DNA of 64,000 nt, from assembly GCF_030815865.1 (NCBI RefSeq), contig NZ_JAUSXI010000001.1, forward strand, positions 2,604,001-2,668,000, in the 5' to 3' direction. A model generated the notes under the pieces. The model was not told where the DNA came from. It saw only the letters and a program-made list of their open reading frames with translations, and did not search any database. The DNA is from Arthrobacter globiformis. GTDB lineage: Bacteria > Actinomycetota > Actinomycetes > Actinomycetales > Micrococcaceae. Positions 1 through 9,144 of the stretch are shown here, in pieces. The translations under genes were made by a program, and so were the position numbers. Numbering within the stretch: position 1 is the first letter of the stretch; the number at the start of each line of letters is the position of its first letter.

Positions 1-1
1 G

Positions 2-622
2 ACCCCGGTGGAAGAACTGGCGGATGCGGCCGGCGTCAGCCGAAGCACGTTCTTCCGTAAATTCGGCTCTAAGGAGGACATGGTCTTCGCCGACCACGAG
101 CGCCTCCTGGCCCGAGTCGAGGCCGACCTTGCCTCCGCGACGGGGGATCCGCTCACTGCGGTGGTAGACGCTGCGCTGATCGTCTTCGATCAGTATGTCC
201 GCAACCGCGAGACATCCCTGCTCCGGAACCGCCTGCTGCACCAAGAGCAGACCCTGCGGGACCGCGAGCTGGTGACCACGCACCGCTACGAGCGGTCGTT
301 CCGTCGGCACCTGCAGTCTGCCCTTCCCGAAGCGGGCCAGGAGTATGGCGCCGTGGCCTTCGCCGCGGCCGTGGTGGCTGTCCACAACAGGGCGCTGCGC
401 CAGTGGCTGCAGGAGGCCGAAGCAGGTTTCAATGACCGCCTGGACCACGAATTTACTTCCAGGCTCGGCCGCGAGCTGCGGTCCTTGGTGAGCATTTTCC
501 GGCCCTCCCTGCTCCCTTCGGCAGTCCTGGAACAGGTACGCCCTGCTGTCATCGTCACCGTCCTGGATCCGGGGACAGGCACCGACCAGATCCTCGACGC
601 CGTCCGGGAGGCCTTGAGGTGA
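2..622 (+). CDS. TetR-family transcriptional regulator, 5' end outside window
   Basis: The frame is open from the first bases, so the true start lies upstream of the window. The first residues (EELADAAGVSRSTFFRKFGS) are the second half of a TetR helix-turn-helix, followed by the usual KED-M-V-F linker and an all-helical ligand-binding region of about 170 residues. The gene ends 129 bp before an acyl-CoA dehydrogenase on the same strand, so it probably controls the beta-oxidation operon at 751-6383; that link is inference from position. The inducer is unknown, but an acyl-CoA would fit. The family call is secure from the HTH; the specific role is not. Confidence 0.85.
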   Translation, partial: TPVEELADAAGVSRSTFFRKFGSKEDMVFADHERLLARVEADLASATGDPLTAVVDAALIVFDQYVRNRETSLLRNRLLHQEQTLRDRELVTTHRYERSFRRHLQSALPEAGQEYGAVAFAAAVVAVHNRALRQWLQEAEAGFNDRLDHEFTSRLGRELRSLVSIFRPSLLPSAVLEQVRPAVIVTVLDPGTGTDQILDAVREALR

Positions 623-750
623 CACATAAATGGGGATGGAACTTAGTCTCTTGACGTGAGACCCAGTGTCAGGCATTCTTGATTCCACGTGGGCCCGCCA
701 CGACTTCCCGCCTCTGTGGAAGACCTTTGGAAATCTCTAAGGACTGCCCG

Positions 751-2007
751 ATGACAATCTTGGTCCCCGCTTCCGTGCCCGGCACCACCGACGTACCCGA
801 AGGCTTTCCCGCCGGCACCATTGAACCCTCCTACCTCCTGACGGAGGCCCTGGACCCAGATCCAGCTGGCGTGTTCGACAGCCTCAGCACGGTGGACCGG
901 GCATACCAGAACCGGGCACGGGGGTTTGTCCAGGATGACGTGCTGCAGGTGATTGCCGGGTATTGGGAACGAGGTGAATACCCGCTGCACCTGCTCAAGC
1001 GGCTGGGCGAGCTTGATCTCTTGCGCGACGGCGTGCAGGTGGAGGGCTTTGCCCCAATGTCTACGATGGCCGCGGGCCTGGTGAACATGGAGATCAGCCG
1101 CGGCGATGGCTCCATGGGCACCGTCGTCGCCGTGCAGGGCGGCCTGGCGCTGCGTTCGGTGGCGATGTGCGGCTCCGAGGAACAGAAGCGGCGGCTGCTT
1201 CCGGCCCTGGCCCGCGGCGAGGAGTACGGCGCCTTCGCGTTGACTGAACCTACGCATGGGTCCGACTCAGTGGCACTGGAAACCACCGCCAGGGCAACGG
1301 CTGGCGGTTTCCTGCTTAACGGCGAAAAGAAATGGATCGGTAACGGCTCCATCGGGGGCACCACAGTGGTCTGGGCCCGTGCAGAGGACGGCCAAGTGCA
1401 TGGCTATCTCGTGCCCCAGGACTCCCCGGGCTACTGTGCGACAACCATCGAAGGAAAGTCGTCCCTCCGGGCCATCTGGCAGGCACATCTCCGGCTGGAG
1501 AACGTCTTTGTCCCGGCCGAAAATGTTCTGCCGGGCGCCAACTCCTTCAAAGACACCACCCGGGTGTTGCTGGCTACCCGGCTCGGTGTGGCCTGGTCCG
1601 CCGTCGGTCACGCTACGGCTTGCTACGAGACTGCCGTGCAGTACGCGGCGCAACGCACCCAGTTCGGCCGCCCCCTGGCCGCCTCACAGATCGTTCAGGA
1701 ACGCTTGGCCAGAATGCTCTCCGAACTGGCCACCATGCAGCTGATGGTGGTCCAGATGACCCGCCTGGAAGAAGCCGGGAACCTGACCCCGGTGCAGGCC
1801 TCGCTGGCAAAATACACCTGCACCCGAACGGCACGTTCGGTCGCCGCCAACGCCCGCGATCTGCTCGGCGGCAACGGCATCCTGCTCGCCAACCGCGTCG
1901 CCCGGCACATGGCCGACATCGAGGCAATCCACACCTACGAGGGCACCGAAACCGTCCAGGCCCTCATCATCGGGCGCTCCATCACCGGCACCTCCGCGTT
2001 CAACTAA
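751..2007 (+). CDS. Acyl-CoA dehydrogenase, glutaryl-CoA dehydrogenase-like
   Basis: FAD-dependent alpha,beta-dehydrogenation of an acyl-CoA, 418 residues as called. The frame is open upstream to 679, but ATG 751 has AAGGA at 739-743 and is the better start. Family signatures are FALTEPTHGSD near the middle, the RTQFGRPLAA helix, and YEGTET close to the C-terminus, whose Glu (about residue 397) corresponds to the catalytic base of glutaryl-CoA dehydrogenases. The C-terminal ALIIGRSITGTSAF is also typical of that subgroup. Substrate cannot be fixed: dehydrogenation without decarboxylation is possible. It is first in an operon with thiolase, FadB-type and oxidoreductase genes, which implies a complete beta-oxidation spiral minus a CoA ligase. 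Confidence 0.9.
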   Translation: MTILVPASVPGTTDVPEGFPAGTIEPSYLLTEALDPDPAGVFDSLSTVDRAYQNRARGFVQDDVLQVIAGYWERGEYPLHLLKRLGELDLLRDGVQVEGFAPMSTMAAGLVNMEISRGDGSMGTVVAVQGGLALRSVAMCGSEEQKRRLLPALARGEEYGAFALTEPTHGSDSVALETTARATAGGFLLNGEKKWIGNGSIGGTTVVWARAEDGQVHGYLVPQDSPGYCATTIEGKSSLRAIWQAHLRLENVFVPAENVLPGANSFKDTTRVLLATRLGVAWSAVGHATACYETAVQYAAQRTQFGRPLAASQIVQERLARMLSELATMQLMVVQMTRLEEAGNLTPVQASLAKYTCTRTARSVAANARDLLGGNGILLANRVARHMADIEAIHTYEGTETVQALIIGRSITGTSAFN

Positions 2008-2086
2008 TACCGCGCCCCTGCGCATCGGGATCCGCATCATTTCCCTTTGCCATCTCATTTTCCGAAGTTTCCCCGAAAGGCCCACC

Positions 2087-3289
2087 ATGAACTCAGACAG
2101 CAGGACACCAGTCATTCTCGGCGGGGCACGCACCCCATTCGGCCGCTTCCGTGGCGCCCTATCCCCCTTGTCCGCCAGCGACCTCGGCTCCCACGCCATC
2201 CGCGCGGCCCTGGAACGTGCAGCGGTGGCCGCCGAACAGATCGAGGCCGTGGTCGTTGGGCAGGTCATCCAGGCGGGGGCAGGACAGGGCCCTGCCCGGC
2301 AGTCCAGCCTCGGCGCCGGGATCGGCTGGGACGTGCCAACTGTCACCGTCAACAAATTGTGCCTCTCCGGGCTGACTGCTGTCATTGATGCCGCCCGCAT
2401 GATTCGGGCGGGCGAGGCTGACTTTGTGGTCGCAGCCGGCCAGGAATCCATGACCAATGCCCCGCACCTGGTCAAAGGGCTGCGCGCCGGCGTCGCCATC
2501 GGGGACTCTCCCATGGTCGACTCGCTCAACCACGACGGGCTGCAGGATCCGTTCAGCGGCGACCTGATGGGTGCCGCCACCGACGCCGGCAACGCCACCC
2601 GCGGCATCAGCCGTGAGGAGCAGGACCAGGTCGCCTCCCGCTCACACCAGCGTGCGGAAGCCGCCCGCGCCGCCGGGATCTTCGAGACGGAAATCGCGCC
2701 CCTCACCATCCCCCAGCGCAAAGGCCCCGCCCTGACGGTCAGCGCGGACGAGGGCGTCCGTCCCGACACGACGCCCGAAACCCTGGCGGGGCTCAGGCCC
2801 GCCTTCTCTACGGCGGAGAACGCGACCATCACCGCAGGTTCCTCCTCACCACTCTCCGACGGAGCCGCCGCCCTCGTCATCGCCAGCAAGGCCGTGGCCG
2901 AAGCTGCCGGACTGACGTGGATCGCCGAGATCGGCGCGCATGGCCAGACGGCCGGGCCCGACGGTTACCTTCATTCCCAGCCCTCCCGGGCCATCGAAGC
3001 CGCCCTCAAACGTGAAGGCTTGACCGTCGACGATCTGGACTTCATTGAAATCAACGAGGCCTTCGCCTCAGTGGTTATCCAATCGGCCAACGACCTGGGA
3101 ATAGACACGGACCGCATCAACGCCGACGGCGGAGCCATCGCCCTCGGACATCCGGTCGGCGCCTCCGGCGCCCGGCTCGTACTCCACCAAGCACTCGCCC
3201 TTCACCGCGCGGGAGACGGAACAGGCGTCGTTGCCCTCTGCGGCGGCGGCGGACAAGGCGACGCATTGATCCTCAAGGCAGCCCAATGA
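2087..3289 (+). CDS. Acetyl-CoA C-acyltransferase (thiolase)
   Basis: Thiolytic cleavage of 3-ketoacyl-CoA, 400 residues, full length. ATG 2087 follows AAAGG at 2076-2080. The acyl-accepting cysteine is C92 (NKLCLSG), the catalytic histidine H355 (GHPVGASG) and the second cysteine C385 (CGGGGQGD); all three are intact. The stop codon overlaps the next gene's ATG by four bases (ATGA at 3286-3289), a sign of translational coupling to the FadB-type protein. Biosynthetic versus degradative thiolase cannot be read from motifs; the neighbouring dehydrogenase and hydratase genes favour degradation. Confidence 0.93.
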   Translation: MNSDSRTPVILGGARTPFGRFRGALSPLSASDLGSHAIRAALERAAVAAEQIEAVVVGQVIQAGAGQGPARQSSLGAGIGWDVPTVTVNKLCLSGLTAVIDAARMIRAGEADFVVAAGQESMTNAPHLVKGLRAGVAIGDSPMVDSLNHDGLQDPFSGDLMGAATDAGNATRGISREEQDQVASRSHQRAEAARAAGIFETEIAPLTIPQRKGPALTVSADEGVRPDTTPETLAGLRPAFSTAENATITAGSSSPLSDGAAALVIASKAVAEAAGLTWIAEIGAHGQTAGPDGYLHSQPSRAIEAALKREGLTVDDLDFIEINEAFASVVIQSANDLGIDTDRINADGGAIALGHPVGASGARLVLHQALALHRAGDGTGVVALCGGGGQGDALILKAAQ

Positions 3290-5412
3290 GGGCCGCAACT
3301 ACAGGCGCTCCGGCGGGCAGCGTCAGCACTACATATTCGTCCTTGGAAGAAATCCAACTCCCCGGGGTGGGCACCTTCGCCCTGATCACGCTGACTGGAC
3401 GCGACCGCAAACCGGCCACCTTCAGCCCTGAGTCACTGAACGAACTCGGCACACTCCTGCAGCGCGTTGCCGATCGTGCGGCGGCTGGTGAATTTGTCGG
3501 CGTCGGCATCACCGGGCAGGGCAGGATTTTTGTTGCCGGCGCCGACCTGACCGCCATGCGGGACCTCACCGATGCGGGCGCAGCACGGGAGATCGCCGCT
3601 CTTGGCCACGAGGTCTTCGGTGTCCTCGCCGAGATGACGGTGCCAACCTTCGCGTTTATCAACGGTGCAGCCATTGGTGGAGGCCTGGAAATAGCCCTCG
3701 CCGCCGACCACCGCACCGTCTCGTCCGCCGCGAACGGAATCGCTTTGCCCGAGGCGTATCTGGGCCTCGTCCCCGGATGGGGCGGGGTGTACCGGCTGCC
3801 GCGGCTGATCGGCCCCCGCAACGCGGTCAAGGTCATGATTGAGAACGCGCTCAGCAACAACAGAACCCTTAGCGGCACGGCCGCCCATGACCTGGGGATC
3901 GCCGACACTGTATGTGGCTCAACCGATTTCCTGGCCGAGTCCCTGGCCTGGGCGGGCTCGATCATCGCCAACGACCGTCAGATCCTCACTGCAGTGGCAG
4001 CCCGGCGGACCGAAAAAGACCACGCCGCCGACGTCGATTGGGACACTGCCCTGGGTGCGGGCCATGCCTTCCTAGCGGCGCGTAACACGGGCACCCCGGC
4101 CCCCTTGCGTGTGCTGGAACTGCTGGAACGCGGCCGAACCCTGAGCCAGGCCGAATCCGCCGAACTGGAGATCCATGCGCTCACCGAACTGATCCTGACG
4201 CCGCAATTCAAGAATTCGGTGTACGCACTCCTGGATCTGCTCCAGCGCCGGTCCAAGCATCCCTCCGGGGCACCTGATCCGGATCTCGCACGCCCCGTAC
4301 GGAAGGTCGGCGTCGTCGGGGCGGGCCTGATGGCCAGCCAGTTGGCGCTCCTTTTCGCCCAGCAGCGGAAAATGCCGGTGGTCATGAGCGATATCGATCA
4401 GGCCCGTGTGGACAAAGGAATCGCCTATGTCCACGCCGAAGTGGACAAGCTCGTCTCCAGGAAACAAATCTCTGCCGACGAGGCCACGCGCACCAAGGCA
4501 CTGGTCACCGGCTCGGTCACCAAGGACGTCTTCGCAGACGCTGACTTTGTCATCGAAGCTGTCTTCGAGGAACTCGCTGTCAAGAAACAGGTCTTCGCCG
4601 AAGTCGAAGCCATCGTCTCGGACGACTGCATCCTCGCCACCAACACCTCCTCCCTGTCCGTGTCGGACATGGCGGCGGAGCTGCAGCACCCCGAACGGGT
4701 GATCGGTTTTCATTTCTTCAACCCCGTAGCCTCCATGCCTTTGGTGGAAATCGTCGCCGCATCCACCACCAGCAACACAGTCCTTGCCACAGCGTTAGCC
4801 CTTGGGCGGAGCCTGAAGAAGACTGCTGTGCTGACGCAGGATGCCACCGCCTTTGTAGCCAACCGCTTGCTCCTGCGGCTGATGGGTGAAGTCGTCCGTG
4901 CCTTCGACGAGGGCACCCCCGCCGAAACCGCCGACAATGCGCTGAAACCCATGGGACTGCCGATGACGCCATTCACCCTCCTGGCGATGATCGGCATTCC
5001 GGTGGCCCAGCATGTTACCGAATCCCTGAATGCAGCCTTCGGTGACAGGTTCCCGGTCTCGGCGAACCAGCAGAAGCTCATTGACCGGGGGATCAAGGGG
5101 ATCTGGGCCACCGACGAGGACGGCCTCCCTTACGTGCCGCAGTCCACGCTGGACGTGTTGGAGTTCGGCACGTCACCGATCACCTCTGGAGAACTCTTGG
5201 AACGCGTGCAACTCGCGTTGGCGGAGGAGATTCGGCTCCTTCTGTCTGAAGGAGTTGTTGACGCACCCGAAGACGTTGACCTGTGCATGATCACCGGCGC
5301 CGGCTGGCCGCTGCATCTGGGCGGTATCACGCCGTACTTGGACCGGACGGGCGCCTCCGAAAGAGTGAACGGTCGTTTGTTTCACCCAAAGGAAGATGGA
5401 GAGAACCAGTGA
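3286..5412 (+). CDS. FadB/FadJ-type enoyl-CoA hydratase / 3-hydroxyacyl-CoA dehydrogenase
   Basis: Bifunctional beta-oxidation enzyme, 708 residues, close to the FadB/FadJ length. The N-terminal crotonase domain (about 1-220) carries the oxyanion-hole segment GRIFVAGADL and NGAAIGGGLEIALAADH. The Rossmann domain starts near residue 340 with VGVVGAGLMAS, continues with the TNTSSLSVSD strand and the catalytic GFHFFNP, and two C-terminal helical dehydrogenase domains follow. It starts inside the thiolase stop and ends inside the start of the next gene (GTGA at 5409-5412), so three genes are coupled. The substrate chain is unknown. Confidence 0.92.
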   Translation: MRAATTGAPAGSVSTTYSSLEEIQLPGVGTFALITLTGRDRKPATFSPESLNELGTLLQRVADRAAAGEFVGVGITGQGRIFVAGADLTAMRDLTDAGAAREIAALGHEVFGVLAEMTVPTFAFINGAAIGGGLEIALAADHRTVSSAANGIALPEAYLGLVPGWGGVYRLPRLIGPRNAVKVMIENALSNNRTLSGTAAHDLGIADTVCGSTDFLAESLAWAGSIIANDRQILTAVAARRTEKDHAADVDWDTALGAGHAFLAARNTGTPAPLRVLELLERGRTLSQAESAELEIHALTELILTPQFKNSVYALLDLLQRRSKHPSGAPDPDLARPVRKVGVVGAGLMASQLALLFAQQRKMPVVMSDIDQARVDKGIAYVHAEVDKLVSRKQISADEATRTKALVTGSVTKDVFADADFVIEAVFEELAVKKQVFAEVEAIVSDDCILATNTSSLSVSDMAAELQHPERVIGFHFFNPVASMPLVEIVAASTTSNTVLATALALGRSLKKTAVLTQDATAFVANRLLLRLMGEVVRAFDEGTPAETADNALKPMGLPMTPFTLLAMIGIPVAQHVTESLNAAFGDRFPVSANQQKLIDRGIKGIWATDEDGLPYVPQSTLDVLEFGTSPITSGELLERVQLALAEEIRLLLSEGVVDAPEDVDLCMITGAGWPLHLGGITPYLDRTGASERVNGRLFHPKEDGENQ

Positions 5413-6383
5413 GAGCAGCAGTCATACGTAGTTGGGGCGGTGCAGAAGAATTTTCCGTCGAAACAGTGCCCGATCCGGAGCCCGGACCCGGCGAGGTAAT
5501 CGTCGAACTTCACGCCAGCGCCTTAAACTGGCACGACGTCCTCGTCCGGCAAACCGGCCGGGGGTTCACAACCCCCAGCATTCTCGGCATCGACGGCGCC
5601 GGAATCCGCCAGGATACGGGAGAGAAGACTGTCATCTTCCCAGGGCTGAATTGGGGAAAGAATGCGGCAGCGCCCGGAAAGGATTTCTCCATCCTCGGTG
5701 ACAGCACAAACGGAACCTACGCCCAACTTGTTGCAGTTCCCGTCGAAAACCTATTCCCCATGCCCCAACACCTCTCGTGGACTGAGGCGGCGGCGCTTCC
5801 TTGTGCGGGGCTTACCGCGTACCGGGCACTCTTTATGCGGGCTGGGTTGCAGCCAGGTGAGACCGTGTTGGTCATTGGCGCCGGCAGCGGCGTCTCGACG
5901 TTCGCCATCATGTTCGCTGCCGCCGCCGAAGCCCGTGTGCTGGCGACGTCATCGAGTCAGGACAAGCTCGACTCTGTCCGTGCCATCGGTGTGGATCAGG
6001 GATTTCTCTACACAGACCCCGACTGGATCCAGCAGGTACTCGAAGCCACCGGCGGCGGCGTGGACGTCATCATCAACGGTGCCGGCGCCAACCTGCGCGA
6101 TTCCATTGCATGTCTGAAGCCAGGGGGACGGATTGCCGTGTTCGGCGCATCTGCAGGAAGCACAGCGACGATCGATATTCCGGACCTCTATTGGGGCCAG
6201 GTATCGGTTCTCGGTACGACACTCGGAAGCCCGGATGATTTCGGACACATGCTCGAGATGATCGACAAGTACCAGATCCGCCCGCTAATCGACTCCGTCT
6301 ATCCCCTGGCGGAAATTGTTGAGGCACACCGCCATCTCGAATCCAGAAAACATCTCGGAAAGCTCGTACTGAGCCTCAGATAA
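5409..6383 (+). CDS. Zinc-free MDR-superfamily quinone/alcohol oxidoreductase
   Basis: NAD(P)H-dependent medium-chain reductase of 324 residues. GTG 5409 is chosen because GGAGAG lies at 5398-5403 and the start overlaps the upstream stop. The GroES-like N-terminus (PGPGEVIVELHASALNWHDV) and the cofactor-binding stretch VLVIGAGSGVSTFAIMFA are clear. The cysteine cluster that holds structural zinc is absent, which points to the quinone oxidoreductase or enoyl reductase type rather than a zinc alcohol dehydrogenase. As the last gene of the beta-oxidation operon it may reduce an unsaturated intermediate of the unknown substrate; this is inference. Confidence 0.82.
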   Translation: MRAAVIRSWGGAEEFSVETVPDPEPGPGEVIVELHASALNWHDVLVRQTGRGFTTPSILGIDGAGIRQDTGEKTVIFPGLNWGKNAAAPGKDFSILGDSTNGTYAQLVAVPVENLFPMPQHLSWTEAAALPCAGLTAYRALFMRAGLQPGETVLVIGAGSGVSTFAIMFAAAAEARVLATSSSQDKLDSVRAIGVDQGFLYTDPDWIQQVLEATGGGVDVIINGAGANLRDSIACLKPGGRIAVFGASAGSTATIDIPDLYWGQVSVLGTTLGSPDDFGHMLEMIDKYQIRPLIDSVYPLAEIVEAHRHLESRKHLGKLVLSLR

Positions 6384-6530
6384 GACGCTCCAGGCCGTGG
6401 ACGCAAGCACAGATGGCACGTGTACTCCGGGCCTGCTGGTGGCCGTAGCCGCAGATCTGGGGCCGGTCGTGGGTAACGCCGCCCCACTGATCACTTTGCG
6501 GGAGCGGGGTCCATTAGGAGGAGCTAGCGG

Positions 6531-6601
6531 TTCTTGGTGCACGTCGGCGGGGGAGAGGTTCCGCACGGCCAGTTCTTTAGCCCGGGATCTCACCCGGGGT
6601 C
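6531..6601. repeat. 71-bp repeat, copy 1
   Basis: This segment recurs at 38880-38950 with 66 of 71 positions identical by eye. Its right edge abuts the stump of a GntR regulator that has lost its N-terminus. The second copy's left edge abuts a truncated esterase. No terminal inverted repeats are visible. It could be the end of a mobile element or a recombination hotspot. The 145 bases before it (6384-6528) hold nothing recognised. Confidence 0.75.
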
Positions 6602-6851
6602 AGTTGACGCCGCGATCTCTAATGCGTACTTGGTGCAAGCCATGCGCGGCCTACGTGTGCATCTGGTCCGCGTTCGCAGACTTGCATCCGATGACACCGA
6701 TCGTTTGACTGCCGCTGCGGCCGAGCATGCTGCCATCGCTGAGGCTATCGCCCAACGAAACCCGCGACTTGCTCATGCCGCTACCACGCTGCATCTGCAC
6801 CGCAGTCTTTCACACACTAAAAGCCACTCATCGAGGGGAAATCATGGTTAA
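6602..6851 (+). pseudogene. GntR-family regulator, C-terminal FCD-domain stub
   Basis: The frame reads NAYLVQAMRGLRVHLVRVRR, then a helix with AAEHAAIAEAIAQRN and a final H-x3-L-x-R-S segment. This is the C-terminal third of an FCD ligand-binding domain as found in FadR/VanR-type GntR regulators. The DNA-binding domain and most of the FCD domain are missing, and the stub begins exactly where the 71-bp repeat ends. It is followed by genes for a CoA pathway, which such a regulator may once have controlled. Non-functional as it stands. Confidence 0.6.
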
Positions 6852-6968
6852 GGAACACCACGTCCGCGTGTATAGGAGCGAGGAAAACCTGGCTCGCGAG
6901 GGCCAACTCGCTTACAAGATCGCTGCGGTGGCGGCTGATCCATGCACCACTACAAGAAGGAGCAACCG

Positions 6969-7832
6969 GTGGAACCCCGCTGGAACAAGACCGTGAGGAC
7001 GGCGACGATGGTTGATTGCGGCGACTCGCCGGTTCTATTCAGCGTCGAGAACGGACTTGGGCGCATCACACTAAACCGGCCCGCACGGCTCAACGCGTTC
7101 AACACCACAATGGCGGAGGAATGGTCACGGGTCGCCCAAGAGGCAACGGCCCGCTCCGACGTGACAGCGGTCCTCATCCAAGCCACAGGTAACGCATTCT
7201 GCGCTGGCGGGGACGTTCTTGCGATGGCAGAGACCATGCGATCAGGCGCGGAGCTTCGTAACCTCGCGAGTACGATCAATGTTGGTGTCTTGGCTCTGAT
7301 AAACGCGCCGATTCCTGTCATAGCGGCTGCCCAAGGCACAACAGCCGGCGGGGGTCTGGGGATCCTCCTTGCCACTGACTACGCAGTCGTCGCGACCAAC
7401 TCCAAGCTAGGTGCGCTCTACGGAAAGATTGGCCTGACACCCGACCTTTCCGTCTCCGCTCACCTCGCACGGGCCGTGGGAGAGCGCCGTGCCTTGCAAC
7501 TCGTTCTGAAGGACAGGCTCCTTTCTGCTCAGGAAGCACTGGATTGGGGGCTCGTCGCTGAGGTCGTCGCACCAGAGGACGTCAATGATCGGGCGTCCTC
7601 AATAGCATCCGCATGGATAGCGGGCGCAACCGGCGCCTATGGACAGGCCAAGCGATTGGTACGACAGTCAGCCGGAAGCAGCATCTTCGATCAGCTCGAC
7701 GAAGAAGCGCGCACGATCGGAGCTGCGTTCGATACCAGGGAAGCCGCTGCTCTGATCGGTGCCTTCGCCGCACGATCTCTCCGCGTACGCTCGCACCAGT
7801 CAGACGCGAGCAGACCCAACCGACCTTATTAA
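6969..7832 (+). CDS. Enoyl-CoA hydratase/isomerase (crotonase) family protein
   Basis: 287 residues from GTG 6969, which has a strong AAGGAG at 6957-6962 with six bases spacing; the in-frame ATG at 6942 lacks such a site. Crotonase hallmarks: NRPARLNAFN, the first oxyanion loop NAFCAGGDV, and GTTAGGGLGILLATDYAV. The segment GKIGLTPDLSVS resembles PaaG-type isomerases, in which Asp replaces one hydratase Glu, so isomerase activity is as likely as hydration. The last twenty residues are Arg/Ser rich and unlike the family. It precedes an SDR gene by 17 bases, so the two are probably co-transcribed. Confidence 0.87.
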   Translation: MEPRWNKTVRTATMVDCGDSPVLFSVENGLGRITLNRPARLNAFNTTMAEEWSRVAQEATARSDVTAVLIQATGNAFCAGGDVLAMAETMRSGAELRNLASTINVGVLALINAPIPVIAAAQGTTAGGGLGILLATDYAVVATNSKLGALYGKIGLTPDLSVSAHLARAVGERRALQLVLKDRLLSAQEALDWGLVAEVVAPEDVNDRASSIASAWIAGATGAYGQAKRLVRQSAGSSIFDQLDEEARTIGAAFDTREAAALIGAFAARSLRVRSHQSDASRPNRPY

Positions 7833-7849
7833 CCGAAGGAAAAGACGAC

Positions 7850-8692
7850 ATGTCCACCAACTCGACCCTCGCGGGAAGAACCATCCTAATGTCCGGCGGC
7901 AGCCGGGGGATCGGCCTGGCCATCGCCCTGCGGGCCGCCCGTGACGGAGCGAACATCGCACTACTGGCCAAGACCGCGGATCCACATCCAAAGCTCCCAG
8001 GCACGGTCTACACTGCCGCCACTGAGATTGAGAAGGCCGGCGGGCATGCCCTTCCGATCGTCGGCGATGTGCGGCATGACGATGATATTGCTCAATCCAT
8101 CGATGCGACCAAACAAGCATTCGGCGGTATCGACATCGTCGTCAACAACGCATCCGTTATCGACTTGGCAGGCTCCGTTGATCTCGCCGGCAAGAAGTAC
8201 GACCTGATGCAAGACGTCAACGTCCGGGGTACCTTCATGCTGTCGAGAGCTGCGCTCCCTTATCTGCGCAAATCCAGTAATCCCCATGTCCTGTCCCTCT
8301 CACCGCCGCTGAATCTGTCGCCTAAATGGCTCGGCGCCCACGTAGGCTATACGCTCGCGAAATACGGGATGACGATGGTGACTCTCGGTCTCGCCGCAGA
8401 ATTTGACGCTGATGGAATCGCTGCCAACGCATTGTGGCCGAAAACGACGATTGCGACCGCTGCGGTGAAATTCGCACTCGGGGGTGAAGAAATGATGCGC
8501 ACCAGCCGCACGCCGGAGATCTATGCTGACGCCGCCTATGAAGTACTAACGCGGCCGGCGAGAGAACAGACAGGACAAGCCCTGTTGGTTGAAGACGTAC
8601 TTGCCGAGGCTGGCGTAACCGACTTCTCCGGCTACGCTGCGACACCCGGCACCCCGGAATCAGGGTTCACCGCTGACTTCTTTCTCGACTAG
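7850..8692 (+). CDS. Short-chain dehydrogenase, HSDL2-like
   Basis: NAD(P)-dependent oxidoreductase of 280 residues. ATG 7850 has GAAGGA at 7835-7840. The glycine motif GGSRGIG (16-22), NNAS (98-101), and the catalytic Y166-x3-K170 are present. The sequence HVLSLSPPLNLSP and the position of YTLAKYGMT match the hydroxysteroid dehydrogenase-like 2 (HSDL2) subgroup, which often travels with acyl-CoA genes. No SCP2 domain is attached, unlike animal HSDL2. The stop codon sits directly against an IS5-type remnant, so anything once downstream has been replaced. Confidence 0.88.
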   Translation: MSTNSTLAGRTILMSGGSRGIGLAIALRAARDGANIALLAKTADPHPKLPGTVYTAATEIEKAGGHALPIVGDVRHDDDIAQSIDATKQAFGGIDIVVNNASVIDLAGSVDLAGKKYDLMQDVNVRGTFMLSRAALPYLRKSSNPHVLSLSPPLNLSPKWLGAHVGYTLAKYGMTMVTLGLAAEFDADGIAANALWPKTTIATAAVKFALGGEEMMRTSRTPEIYADAAYEVLTRPAREQTGQALLVEDVLAEAGVTDFSGYAATPGTPESGFTADFFLD

Positions 8693-9092
8693 GGCGTGTC
8701 TCCTAAAGCTGTAAGCCAGATGCTGATGGCCCGGAGGACGGCTCCTCCACGGTAGGTGAGGGCGATTTGTCGTAGCGCGTTGCCAGGGCCCGCCACCGCT
8801 TGAAGACGTTGAAGTTCCGATCGACGACGTTCCTGCCCTTGTAAGTCCTCCTTGTTGAAGGCGGGAGGTCTGCCGCCGATGGATCCACGTCGTTTCCGGT
8901 GACCGATCTGGTCCTGGCTGCGGGATGACAGCCACGATGCCGCGGTCGCGCAGGTGTGTGCGGATCGCCTTGGATGAGTAGGCCTTGTCACCGCGGACAC
9001 GGTCCGGGCGGGTTCGTGGCCTGCCCGGACCGGCGCGGTTGATCTTCAACTGTTCCATCAGGTGAGGGAACATCGCATCTCCACCTTGGCCG
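8693..9092 (-). mobile_element. IS5-family transposase remnant, C-terminal half, frameshifted
   Basis: Reading the minus strand in three alternating frames gives LKINRAGPGRPRTRPDRVRG, DKAYSSKAIR, IGHRKRRGSIGGRPPAF, then YKGRNVVDRNFNVFKRWRAL and LTYRGGAVLRAI. Together these are the C-terminal half of an IS5-group DDE transposase. At least two frameshifts and loss of the N-terminal half show it is dead. Its outer end, just after the SDR stop, begins GGGCGTGTCTCCT, probably the old terminal repeat; the other end is not recognisable. Confidence 0.8.
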
Positions 9093-9144
9093 GGCGCGAC
9101 CCGCCGCACCCAGGGCAAACTCGAATCAGGACACTTCCGCGCAA

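Noticed and set aside
1684..2889. 401-codon open frame on the minus strand
   Set aside because: It is antisense to the acyl-CoA dehydrogenase and thiolase genes, which have complete catalytic motifs; its product is Ala/Arg/Ser rich with no domain.
8693..9118. Intact 152-residue protein at the IS5 remnant
   Set aside because: Only alternating frames match IS5 transposase, so the single frame is a frameshift product.
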